A DNA stretch of 64,000 nucleotides from Acidovorax sp. SUPP3334 (GTDB lineage Bacteria; Pseudomonadota; Gammaproteobacteria; Burkholderiales; Burkholderiaceae_C), in assembly GCF_030159055.1 (NCBI RefSeq), contig NZ_BQXQ01000018.1, positions 37,753 to 101,752 on the forward strand, read 5' to 3'. The position numbers and the translations under genes are program-made. This document shows positions 9,117-16,601 of the stretch, piece after piece; the first letter of the stretch is position 1, and the number at the start of each line of letters is the position of its first letter. The notes under the pieces were generated by a model, which was given only the letters and a program-made list of their open reading frames with translations, made no database searches and was not told where the DNA came from.

Positions 9117-9311
9117 TCAGCGCCGGCGCTCGGCGCTCACGTCGATCTCGCCGAAGACGGTGACGCCGTTCGCGCCCTGGCCGCCGATGCCGTGCGTGCC
9201 GCGTGCTGGCGCTTCGGACGGCGCACCGCCCGCGCAGCCGGCCAGGCCACCCAGCAGCGCCAGGGCCACCACCGCCGCCAGACGGCGGCCGATGCGGGCG
9301 AGCGCGCTCAT
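9117..9311 (-). CDS. small lipoprotein overlapping topB
   Basis: 64 residues from ATG 9311, which overlaps the TGA of topB as ATGA, so translation is probably coupled. The N-terminus is a signal peptide with an Arg-rich n-region (ARIGRR), a hydrophobic core (AAVVALALLGG) and a lipobox ending LAGC at about residue 26. The mature part is short and Gly/Ala-rich with VTVFGEIDVSAERRR at the end. No family is recognised. Outer or inner membrane anchoring is inferred from the lipobox only. Confidence 0.65.
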   Translation of the reverse strand: MSALARIGRRLAAVVALALLGGLAGCAGGAPSEAPARGTHGIGGQGANGVTVFGEIDVSAERRR

Positions 9312-12280
9312 GCCTCGCCCCCCAGGTGCTTGCCCAGGATGCCGGCCAGCTCGAACATGGTGACCTGGTCCTTGCCGAACACGGGGCGCAGCTTGGCGTC
9401 GGCGTTGATGGCGCGCTTGTTGGTCGCGTCCTGCAGGCCGTTGGCCTTGATGTAGTCCCACATCTTCTTCACGGCCTCGGGCCGGGAGACCGGTTCCGGC
9501 CCGATCACCGCGGCCAGCGCGGCGCTGGGCGCCTTGCCGGCAGCGGGCTTGCGCGGCGCCTTGGGCGCGGCCGGGGCCTTCTTGGCCGCAGCCGACTTGG
9601 GCGCGGCCGTGGTCTTGGCGGCGGGCTTTGCGGTCTTTTTGGCCGCTGCCGCCGTCTTCGCTGCGCCGGCTGCTCCTGTTTTTGCAGCGAACGTCTTGCG
9701 CGGCGGGAACTTGCTGTCGCGCTGCTCGAACTCGAAGTTCACCTTGCCGGCCTCCTTGTCCCAGGCGAGGAACGCCTTGAACGCGCGGCGCGTTCGCATG
9801 CTCACGAACTTGTCGAGCAGGTCGGTCTTGCCGGTGGCGAGCAGCTTGCTCATCTGCGCGCGCTCCACGGGCTGCTGCAGGATGATCTTGCCGCTCTTGA
9901 AGGTGCAGCTGGGCGTGGGCTGCGCCGCCGTGGGCACGGCCTTGCTGCACACGTAGTTGCTGCCGTGCTCGTACACGGGCGCGCCGCACACGGGGCAGGC
10001 GCCCAGGCTTTCCTGATCCGAAAAATCGACCAGTTCGCCCGACTCTTCAGCGTTCTTGTCGTCGCCGAAATCGAACTCCAGCTTGTAGTTGTGCGCCTCG
10101 TCGTCATAGACGATGCCCACCTCGGCCGTGAACGGCCAGCCGGCCTTGGAGCGAAAGCCTTCCAGCGGGCCGATCTTCTTGTCGCGCAGCAGCCGGTCGG
10201 CCTCGGCGGTTTCGAAGGTGCGGCCGGCGGGCGACTTGCCGAACGAGAACCCGCAGGCGTCCGAGCCGTCGCCGGCCTTGCCCACGCAGGCGTAGCGGCG
10301 GTAGTTTTCCTTCACCACGCCGCCGCAGTTGGGGCACGGCGCGGAGAGCGTGGCGTAGTCGCCGGGAATGGTGTCGCGGTCGTATTCCTTGGCCTTCTTG
10401 ACCATGCGCTCGGTCATCTTGGCGATGTCGGCCATGAAGGCCTCGCGGCTGAGCAGGCCCTTTTCCATCTGCGAGAGCTTGAACTCCCAGTCGCCCGTGA
10501 GGTCGGCGCGGCACAGCTCTTCCACTTCGAGCCCGCGCAGCAGCGTCATGAGCTGGAAGGCCTTGGCGGTGGGGATCAGCTCGCGGCCTTCGCGCAGCAT
10601 GTACTTTTCGGTCAGCAGCCCTTCGATGATGGCCGCGCGCGTGGCAGGCGTGCCCAGGCCCTTTTCCTGCATGGCAGAGCGCAGCTCTTCATCGTCGATC
10701 TGCTTGCCGGCGCTTTCCATGGCGCCCAGCAGCGTGGCTTCGGAGTAGCGCGCGGGCGGCTTGGTCTTGAGGCCCTTGGGCTCGGCGTATTCGGTGCGCA
10801 CCATCTCGCCGGGCTTGACGGGCACGAGGTTCTGGCCCTTGTCGCCGTCCTTGGCGCCTTCGACCTCGTCGGCCGCTTCCTTGCCGTAGATGGCCAGCCA
10901 GCCCGGGCGCACCAGCACCTTGCCTTCGGTCTTGAAGCTGTGGTTCAGCACCTGGCTCACCCGCGTGGTGACCATGTATTCCGCGCTCGGGAAGAACACG
11001 GCCATGAAGCGGCGCACCACCAGGTCGTACAGCTTCTGCTCGGCCTCGGACAGGCCGCTCGGCGCCTGCAGCGTGGGGATGATGGCAAAGTGGTCGCTCA
11101 CCTTGCTGTTGTCGAAGATGCGCTTGGTCGGCTTCACGTAGTTGCCGTCCAGCGCCTGCCGGGCGAACGGCGCCAGGTGGCCCATGCCGCTCGTGGCCAG
11201 CATGCCGAAGGTGTCGCGCGCCACGGGCAGGTAGTCCTCGGGCAGCGCGCGGGAGTCGGTCCGCGGGTAGGTCAGGGCCTTGTGGCGCTCGTACAGGCTT
11301 TGCGCCAGGGCCAGCGTGGTCTTCGCGCTGAAGCCGAACTTGCCGTTGGCCTCGCGCTGCAGGCTGGTCAGGTCGAACAGCAGGGGCGATGCCTGCGAGG
11401 TGGGCTTGGATTCCTCGGTGACGCTCGCCGCCTTGCCGCGCACGGCCTCGGCGATGGCCAGCGCATCGGCGTGGTTCCACAGGCGGTCGGCCTTGGCCTC
11501 GGGGTCTTCGCTTTTCTTCCACTGGGGATTGAACCACTTGCCCAGGTACTCGCCCGCCTCGGCATGGAAGCCCGCGTGCACTTCCCAATAGTCGCGGCTC
11601 ACGAACTTGCGGATCTTTTCCTCGCGCTCGACCACCAGCGACAGGGTGGGCGTCTGCACCCGGCCCACGGTGGTGAGAAAGAACCCGCCGTCGCGCGAGT
11701 TGAAGGCCGTCATGGCCCGCGTGCCGTTGATGCCCACCAGCCAGTCGGCCTCGGAGCGGCTGCGCGCGGCGTGGGCCAGGCCCTGCATCTGCTGCTCGGA
11801 GCGCAGCGATTCGAAGCCGTCGCGGATGGCCTGCGGCGTCATCGACTGCAGCCACAGCCGCTTGACCGGCTTGCCCAGGCCCTTGCCGTCGGGCTTGGAG
11901 CCCCCGGCGTACTGCTCGATCAGGCGGAAGATCAGCTCGCCCTCGCGGCCCGCGTCGCAGGCGTTGATGAGTTCGGTCACATCCTTGCGCTTGGCCTGGC
12001 GCACCACGGCCGACAGGCGGCTCTTGGTCTTGTCCACGGGCTTCAGGTCGAAATACGGCGGGATCACGGGCAGGTGGGCGAAGCTCCACTTGCCGCGCTT
12101 GACGTCGAATTCCTCGGGCGCCTGGATCTCCACCAGGTGGCCCACCGCGCTGGTGACCACGTAGCGGTCGTTCTCGAAGTGGTCCTCGTGCTTGTCGAAC
12201 TTGCCCGCCACGGGAGTGAGCGCGCGCACGATGTCCTGGGCCACCGAGGGTTTTTCTGCAATTACCAGTGTCTTGGTCAT
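9308..12280 (-). CDS. topB: DNA topoisomerase III with C-terminal SWIB domain
   Basis: 990 residues from ATG 12280. Toprim domain at the N-terminus (VIAEKPSVAQDIVRALT, then NACDAGREGELIFRLIEQY with the metal-binding acidic residues), type IA core with GRVQTPTLSLVVEREEKI, and the active-site Tyr in LTYPRTDSRALPEDY (about residue 330). Zinc-ribbon-like Cys pairs follow (PCPNCGGVVKEN; GACPVCGAPVYEHGSN). It relaxes negative supercoils and decatenates DNA. Unusual parts: a Lys/Ala/Pro-rich linker of about 60 residues (histone-H1-like) and, at residues about 925-985, a SWIB/MDM2-type domain (KKMWDYIKANGLQDATNKR, DQVTMFELAGILGKHLGG). SWIB fusions to type IA topoisomerases are known in chlamydiae and some proteobacteria. 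Confidence 0.93.
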   Translation of the reverse strand: MTKTLVIAEKPSVAQDIVRALTPVAGKFDKHEDHFENDRYVVTSAVGHLVEIQAPEEFDVKRGKWSFAHLPVIPPYFDLKPVDKTKSRLSAVVRQAKRKDVTELINACDAGREGELIFRLIEQYAGGSKPDGKGLGKPVKRLWLQSMTPQAIRDGFESLRSEQQMQGLAHAARSRSEADWLVGINGTRAMTAFNSRDGGFFLTTVGRVQTPTLSLVVEREEKIRKFVSRDYWEVHAGFHAEAGEYLGKWFNPQWKKSEDPEAKADRLWNHADALAIAEAVRGKAASVTEESKPTSQASPLLFDLTSLQREANGKFGFSAKTTLALAQSLYERHKALTYPRTDSRALPEDYLPVARDTFGMLATSGMGHLAPFARQALDGNYVKPTKRIFDNSKVSDHFAIIPTLQAPSGLSEAEQKLYDLVVRRFMAVFFPSAEYMVTTRVSQVLNHSFKTEGKVLVRPGWLAIYGKEAADEVEGAKDGDKGQNLVPVKPGEMVRTEYAEPKGLKTKPPARYSEATLLGAMESAGKQIDDEELRSAMQEKGLGTPATRAAIIEGLLTEKYMLREGRELIPTAKAFQLMTLLRGLEVEELCRADLTGDWEFKLSQMEKGLLSREAFMADIAKMTERMVKKAKEYDRDTIPGDYATLSAPCPNCGGVVKENYRRYACVGKAGDGSDACGFSFGKSPAGRTFETAEADRLLRDKKIGPLEGFRSKAGWPFTAEVGIVYDDEAHNYKLEFDFGDDKNAEESGELVDFSDQESLGACPVCGAPVYEHGSNYVCSKAVPTAAQPTPSCTFKSGKIILQQPVERAQMSKLLATGKTDLLDKFVSMRTRRAFKAFLAWDKEAGKVNFEFEQRDSKFPPRKTFAAKTGAAGAAKTAAAAKKTAKPAAKTTAAPKSAAAKKAPAAPKAPRKPAAGKAPSAALAAVIGPEPVSRPEAVKKMWDYIKANGLQDATNKRAINADAKLRPVFGKDQVTMFELAGILGKHLGGEA

Positions 12281-12381
12281 GTTGTGGGTTTCGCCATTGA
12301 AAGGCGCTTCTACAATCCGCTTCTTCACACGCGTACACGCGCATGCGCCTGTGTGCCTATTCAAACTAACAGAGTTTTGCC

Positions 12382-13038
12382 ATGCCCCGCACCGCATCGC
12401 CCGCAGCCCCCCCGTCCGCACCGGGGCGCCGCCTCCAGACCCGGCGCTCGGGCGTGCATGGCAAGGGCGTCTTCGCCGTGCAGGATATCGCCGAAGGCGA
12501 GGTGCTGATCGAATACACCGGCGAGGTCATCACCTGGCAGGAGGCCCAGGACCGGCACCCGCACGATCCCGCACAGCCCAACCATACCTTTTACTTCCAC
12601 GTGGATGAAGACCACGTGATCGACGCAAAGTTCGCCGGCAACTCTTCGCGCTGGATCAACCACAGCTGCGCCCCCAACTGTTTCGCCGACGAGCAGGACG
12701 GCCGCATTTTCATCACCGCCCTGCGCGACATCGCCGCAGGCGACGAGCTGAACTACGACTACGGCCTGATCATCGAAGAGCGCTACACCCCCAAGCTTAA
12801 GGCCGAATACCCCTGCTGGTGCGGCAGCGCCAACTGCCGCGGCACGCTGCTGGCACCCAAGCGCGGCTGGGCGCCGCCGGGCCTGGTGCCTGAAAAACCG
12901 GCCAGGGCAGGCAAGGCAGGCAAGACGGCCAAGGACGCGAAGCGCGGCCAGTCCGCCCGCAGGGCCAAGGCATCGCCCGCCACCGAAACCGCCTTGCCGC
13001 CCCCGCCGGCCCGAAAGGCGCGGAGCCCCCGCCGGTGA
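12382..13038 (+). CDS. SET-domain protein lysine methyltransferase
   Basis: 218 residues. SET signature blocks in order: SGVHGKGVFAVQDIAEGE near the start, GEVITWQEA, RWINHSCAPNCFADEQ (the RFINHSC-type knot), GDELNYDYGL with the catalytic Tyr, and a post-SET CWCGSANCRG that would bind zinc. A basic Lys/Arg/Ala-rich tail of about 50 residues follows, suited to nucleic-acid or nucleoid-protein contact. It should transfer methyl from SAM to lysine; the bacterial target is unknown. It is divergent from the SWIB-topoisomerase gene across about 100 bp and overlaps birA by GTGA. Confidence 0.9.
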   Translation: MPRTASPAAPPSAPGRRLQTRRSGVHGKGVFAVQDIAEGEVLIEYTGEVITWQEAQDRHPHDPAQPNHTFYFHVDEDHVIDAKFAGNSSRWINHSCAPNCFADEQDGRIFITALRDIAAGDELNYDYGLIIEERYTPKLKAEYPCWCGSANCRGTLLAPKRGWAPPGLVPEKPARAGKAGKTAKDAKRGQSARRAKASPATETALPPPPARKARSPRR

Positions 13039-13874
13039 ACGGCCACGCCCCCGCCGCCCCCATCCGCTGGCCCGCCGAGGCCATCTGGGAGGCCGTGGCC
13101 CCGGTGCTGCCGGGCTTCACCGTCGAGGTGCTGCCGAGCGTGGACTCCACCAACACCGAACTCATGCGCCGTGCCCGTGCGGGCCTGGCCGAGCCCACGC
13201 TGCTCGTGGCCGAGCTGCAGACCGCCGGGCGCGGTCGGCTGGGCCGGCCCTGGCGTGGCGCAGTGGGCGATGCGCTCATGTTCTCGCTGGGCATGCCGCT
13301 GGCGCCGGCCGACTGGTCGGGCCTGTCGCTCGCCGTGGGGGTGAGCGTGGCCGAAAGCCTGCAGCCTGCGGTGCACCCCGGTGCCGCGCGCATCGGCCTC
13401 AAATGGCCCAACGACCTGTGGCTGGATGGCGACCGCAAGCTGGGCGGCATCCTGGTGGAGACCGCCAGCCTCGTTGCGCCGGGCGGTGACGTCCCGGCCG
13501 CCACGCGCTATGTGGTGGCGGGCATCGGCATCAACGTGCAGCCGCCGCAGGCGGACGGCATGAACACCCCGCCCGGCAGCCTGCAGGACGTGGAGCCGGG
13601 CCTGGATGCGCCCGCCGCGCTGCTGCGCATCGCCGCCCCGCTGATCGCCATGCTCCAGAACTTCGAGGCGTATGGCTTCGCGCCGGTGCAGGCGCGCTTT
13701 CACCAGCGCGACGTGCTCAGCGGCCGCGCGGTGGTCTTGACCGACGGCACCACGGGCACGGCCCATGGCGTGGGCGAAGACGGCGCACTGCTGGTGCACA
13801 CCGCGCACGGCATGCAGGCCGTGACCAGCTCCGAAGTCAGCGTGCGGCCCGCCGGCCAGCCGCTGCCGCGCTGA
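13035..13874 (+). CDS. birA: biotin--[acetyl-CoA-carboxylase] ligase
   Basis: 279 residues from GTG 13035, overlapping the SET gene stop by 4 bp. Catalytic ligase motifs: SVDSTNTELMRRA, the biotinyl-AMP loop TAGRGRLGRPW, LKWPNDLWLDGDRKLGGILV and YVVAGIGINV. The C-terminal beta-barrel is present (VLTDGTTGTAHGVGEDGALL). There is no N-terminal winged helix, so this is a monofunctional class I ligase and not the operon repressor. It attaches biotin to BCCP of acetyl-CoA carboxylase and other carboxylases. Confidence 0.95.
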   Translation: MNGHAPAAPIRWPAEAIWEAVAPVLPGFTVEVLPSVDSTNTELMRRARAGLAEPTLLVAELQTAGRGRLGRPWRGAVGDALMFSLGMPLAPADWSGLSLAVGVSVAESLQPAVHPGAARIGLKWPNDLWLDGDRKLGGILVETASLVAPGGDVPAATRYVVAGIGINVQPPQADGMNTPPGSLQDVEPGLDAPAALLRIAAPLIAMLQNFEAYGFAPVQARFHQRDVLSGRAVVLTDGTTGTAHGVGEDGALLVHTAHGMQAVTSSEVSVRPAGQPLPR

Positions 13875-13892
13875 ACGAGAAAGCCCACCGCC

Positions 13893-14678
13893 ATGCTGCG
13901 CGCCGCCGTTCTGGTTCTATTGCTCGCCAATGCCGGGTACTACGCGTGGGCGCAGGGGCTGCTGCGCTCGTGGGGCTGGGCGCCGCCCGAGCAGACCGAG
14001 CCGCATCGCCTGGAGCAGCAGATCCAGCCCGAAAACCTGCGCGTGGGGCGTGCCAGCGGCACCGCCAGCAATGGCCCCGGCAACGGCGGCGCGAGTGGCG
14101 CAGGCGGTGCCGGCGCGGCCAGCGCGGGCAGCGAGATCGCCGCATCGGGTGCGTCACCCGCCGCGCCGGTGGCAGCGCCCGCGCCCGCCACCAGCGAGCC
14201 CGCTTCCGTGGCGGCGGCACCGGCCGAGCCGGCCGCGTGCCTGCAGGCCGGCACGTTCGACAGAGGCCAGCTCGACGCGCTGCGCATGGCGGCTGCCAGC
14301 CTGCCGCAGGGCAGCTGGGTGCTGGAGCCTGTTTCGCTCACCGGCCGTTGGATGGTCTATATGGGCCGCTTCGCCGACGAGGAGGCGCTGGAGAAAAAAC
14401 GCACCGAACTGCGCGCCCGCAAGGTGCCTTACGACCGGCCGGGCACCGCGCTGGAGCCGGGCCTGTCGCTGGGCCGCTTCTCGACCGAGGAGGCCGCCGA
14501 GCGCGCGCTGGCCACGCTGGGCACGCAAGGCGTTCGCACCGCGCGGGTGGTGCAAGAGCGCACCGACGCCACGGGCTATGTGCTGCGGCTGCCAGCCGCG
14601 ACCCCGGCGCTGCGCACGCAGGCCGAGACGCAGATGCGCGCCCTGCTGGCGAGCCGGCCGCTGCGCGCCTGCGGCTGA
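13893..14678 (+). CDS. SPOR-domain protein, membrane-anchored
   Basis: 261 residues, 18 bp after birA and likely in the same transcript. One N-terminal membrane helix (MLRAAVLVLLLANAGYYAWA), an Ala/Gly/Pro-rich linker of about 90 residues, then a C-terminal region with two SPOR-like halves (WMVYMGRFADEEALEKKR, then LSLGRFSTEEAAERALATL and TARVVQERTDATGYVLRLP). SPOR domains bind denuded peptidoglycan at division septa; a periplasmic localisation is expected. Comamonad birA genes are often followed by such a protein. Confidence 0.8.
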   Translation: MLRAAVLVLLLANAGYYAWAQGLLRSWGWAPPEQTEPHRLEQQIQPENLRVGRASGTASNGPGNGGASGAGGAGAASAGSEIAASGASPAAPVAAPAPATSEPASVAAAPAEPAACLQAGTFDRGQLDALRMAAASLPQGSWVLEPVSLTGRWMVYMGRFADEEALEKKRTELRARKVPYDRPGTALEPGLSLGRFSTEEAAERALATLGTQGVRTARVVQERTDATGYVLRLPAATPALRTQAETQMRALLASRPLRACG

Positions 14679-14710
14679 GCGGGCAACGCACCGGCCCGTC
14701 GAAGCATTGC

Positions 14711-14770
14711 AGGGCCAAAAAGCCCTCCAGTGCATATTCCCCTAGGGGACATTGCTATTCATTCAATAGC
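14711..14770 (-). repeat. dispersed two-hairpin intergenic repeat, copy 1
   Basis: Read on the minus strand: GCTATTGAATGAATAGC (first palindrome), a few bases, then TCCCCTAGGGGA and a CTGGAGGGCTTTTT tail. It belongs to a family with copies at 21386, 24362, 36731, 39742 and 57587. It lies between two convergent genes and may act as a bidirectional terminator. Confidence 0.7.
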
Positions 14771-14799
14771 ACTCGCGTGGCATGCGATGCAGCGCCCGG

Positions 14800-16434
14800 T
14801 CAGGCGAGCAGCCGCAGGCTGCCGGGGCACAGGGTGTTCACCAGTTCTTCCATGCCTTCCACCAGCGCGGTGACGAGGGCATTCGGGCCTTGGTGGGGCA
14901 GCTCTTCGGCAAATACCACGGCCTGGCTCAGCACCGATTCCTCCAGCACGACAGGCGGCAGGCCATGCTGCTGCAGGGCCCAGTCCATGGCCATGAGGGC
15001 GGCAGGTGCGTTGCCTTCGTCGAGCGGGCGCAGGCTGACCAGGGCCTGGTACAGGCGCGCGGCGCGCTCCACGGCTTCCAGCCGGGTGAGTGCGGGATAG
15101 ACGGCCGTGGCCGGCGAAAGCCAGGCCGCGAGCGTTTCCAGATGGCGCGGCAGCGATGCCGCCATGGGATAGCTGCGCTGCTCGCCCGGGCCGGGCAGGA
15201 AGGAGCTGGGCGTGGGCACGCCGGGGTCGCCGAAGACCGTGGCCCCGGCCGTGCCGGCAGCCAGCCGCTGGAATTCGCGCGTGCGCGCCCGTGGCCCGCC
15301 GGCGGGGCAGCCATTCAGGCGCCAGCCGATTTCCAGCAGGCGTTCGGGCGTGATGGGCTGGCCCGCGTGCAGCCAGGTGCCCACGGCCTGCATGGCATCG
15401 GACCAGGCGTCTTCCGTGCCCACGCCGTCGGTGCGCAGCACGAGCGACAGGCCGCTGCGCCAGGCATTCACTTCGGTGCGCAGGCCGGCATTCTTGCGCA
15501 GCACGCCCAGGCATTCCTGCCAGCCGACGACCACGCCGTCCAGCCGCGCGGCCAGGCGGGCCTGCTGCGGCGGGTTCCAGCGGGGCGCCTGCAGCAGGTT
15601 CGACAGCAGCGCTACGGGCGTGCCGGCCAGGTCCACCGCGGGGTGGTCCCGCACCAGGGCGGGCACCGAGTGCAGCTGCAGGTTGTGCGACAGGTCCAGC
15701 AGTTGCAGCACGGGCATGCGGGCCATGGCCTCGGGCACGGATTGCAGGCCGCAGTGCGTGAGGATCACCGTGGCCAGCCGGGGTGCCTGCGCCAGCGAAT
15801 CGGGCAGTTCGCGCAGGCCGAAGTTGGCCGACAGGTCCAGCAGCTCCAGGTGCTGCAGCCACGCCAGCGCCTGCGGCACTTCGGTGACGAAGCAGTTGCG
15901 CGCCGTGAGGGTGCGCAGCCCCCGGCACAGCGCCAGGGTTTCGGGCAGGCGGTGAAAGCCCGTGTTGTCGGAGATGTCCAGGTGCTTGAGGAACCGCAGC
16001 CGGTCCAGGCCCGGCGGCAGGGAGGTGAGGCGCAGCACCCGAAGGTCGAGCTGCCACCCTTCTTCGCCCATCGAATGGCAGGCGAGCACGCGGTTCACGG
16101 CTTCGCGCCGGCGCTCCACGAACGTGGCGGCGCTTTCGGTGTCGTCATCCAGGTCGGCGGCGGCGGGGCGCAGGCGGCCCAGCATGCGCCTCCACAGGCC
16201 TTCCTTGCGGGGCGCGGGCAGGTTGGGGTCCGCGTCGCACCAGTCCTGCAGCTCGCGCAGCCAGCGGTCCATGTCGGGGGTGTCCGCCGTGGACGCGGCC
16301 GGCCGGGCAGCGCCGGGGGCGGAATAGTGGCGGCGCAGAAAGCGGAACGCCGAGTCGTCGTCCCTGGCCGAGCCGCCGGCTTCGGGGCCGGGGCCGTGGG
16401 ATACGCGGGCATGGAAGTCGGTGGTCGTGGTCAT
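14800..16434 (-). CDS. LRR protein with Fic-like C-terminal domain, candidate type III effector
   Basis: 544 residues from ATG 16434. An N-terminal region without signal peptide (about 130 residues) is followed by roughly six leucine-rich repeats of the LPX type (LTSLPPGLDRLRFLKHLDIS, HLELLDLSANFGLRELPDSL, LQLLDLSHNLQLHSVP; about residues 135-270) and a helical C-terminal half. That half carries a Fic-like block ITPERLLEIGWRLNG and VSLRPLDEGNAPAALMAMDW where Fic proteins have HxFxxGNGR. Domain order matches AvrAC/XopAC-type LRR-Fic effectors, which modify plant kinases. The catalytic His is Arg here and GNGR is GNAP. A PIP-like promoter lies upstream and a paralogue follows immediately upstream. 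Effector role is inferred. Confidence 0.72.
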   Translation of the reverse strand: MTTTTDFHARVSHGPGPEAGGSARDDDSAFRFLRRHYSAPGAARPAASTADTPDMDRWLRELQDWCDADPNLPAPRKEGLWRRMLGRLRPAAADLDDDTESAATFVERRREAVNRVLACHSMGEEGWQLDLRVLRLTSLPPGLDRLRFLKHLDISDNTGFHRLPETLALCRGLRTLTARNCFVTEVPQALAWLQHLELLDLSANFGLRELPDSLAQAPRLATVILTHCGLQSVPEAMARMPVLQLLDLSHNLQLHSVPALVRDHPAVDLAGTPVALLSNLLQAPRWNPPQQARLAARLDGVVVGWQECLGVLRKNAGLRTEVNAWRSGLSLVLRTDGVGTEDAWSDAMQAVGTWLHAGQPITPERLLEIGWRLNGCPAGGPRARTREFQRLAAGTAGATVFGDPGVPTPSSFLPGPGEQRSYPMAASLPRHLETLAAWLSPATAVYPALTRLEAVERAARLYQALVSLRPLDEGNAPAALMAMDWALQQHGLPPVVLEESVLSQAVVFAEELPHQGPNALVTALVEGMEELVNTLCPGSLRLLA

Positions 16435-16505
16435 GGCAGGGACACGCGGGCAGCGTGGGTCAGGGGTTGGTGACAAAAACCCGCCATGCGTGACGGGGTG
16501 TTTCC

Positions 16506-16567
16506 AATCTACAAACCCCGCACCGCGCCGATGGCCCGGGATGCGACGCCATGGCCGCGCGTGCGAA
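16506..16567 (-). promoter_or_regulatory. PIP box and -10 element of the first LRR-Fic-like gene
   Basis: On the minus strand TTCGC (plus 16563-16567) is followed by 15 bases and GTCGC (16543-16547), one mismatch from the plant-inducible-promoter consensus TTCGB-N15-TTCGB; 31 bases further comes TAGATT (16506-16511), fitting the YANNNT -10 expected 30-32 bp downstream. The same spacing and the same -10 occur ahead of the paralogue. HrpX/HrpB-type activators bind such boxes and control type III secretion genes. Confidence 0.7.
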
Positions 16568-16601
16568 ATTTCCGCCACCATTCAAGGCGGCAAAGGCGAC
16601 G

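Noticed and set aside
6972..9455. 827-residue + strand frame
   Set aside because: Antisense shadow of the UvrD-like helicase and of the topB 3' end.
9203..12508. 1101-residue open frame on the + strand
   Set aside because: It is antisense to topB; high GC keeps the opposite strand open. The protein has no family motifs while topB has all of its own.
14782..16473. 563-residue + strand frame opposite the first LRR gene
   Set aside because: His/Gln/Gly/Arg-rich composition typical of an antisense shadow; no domains.
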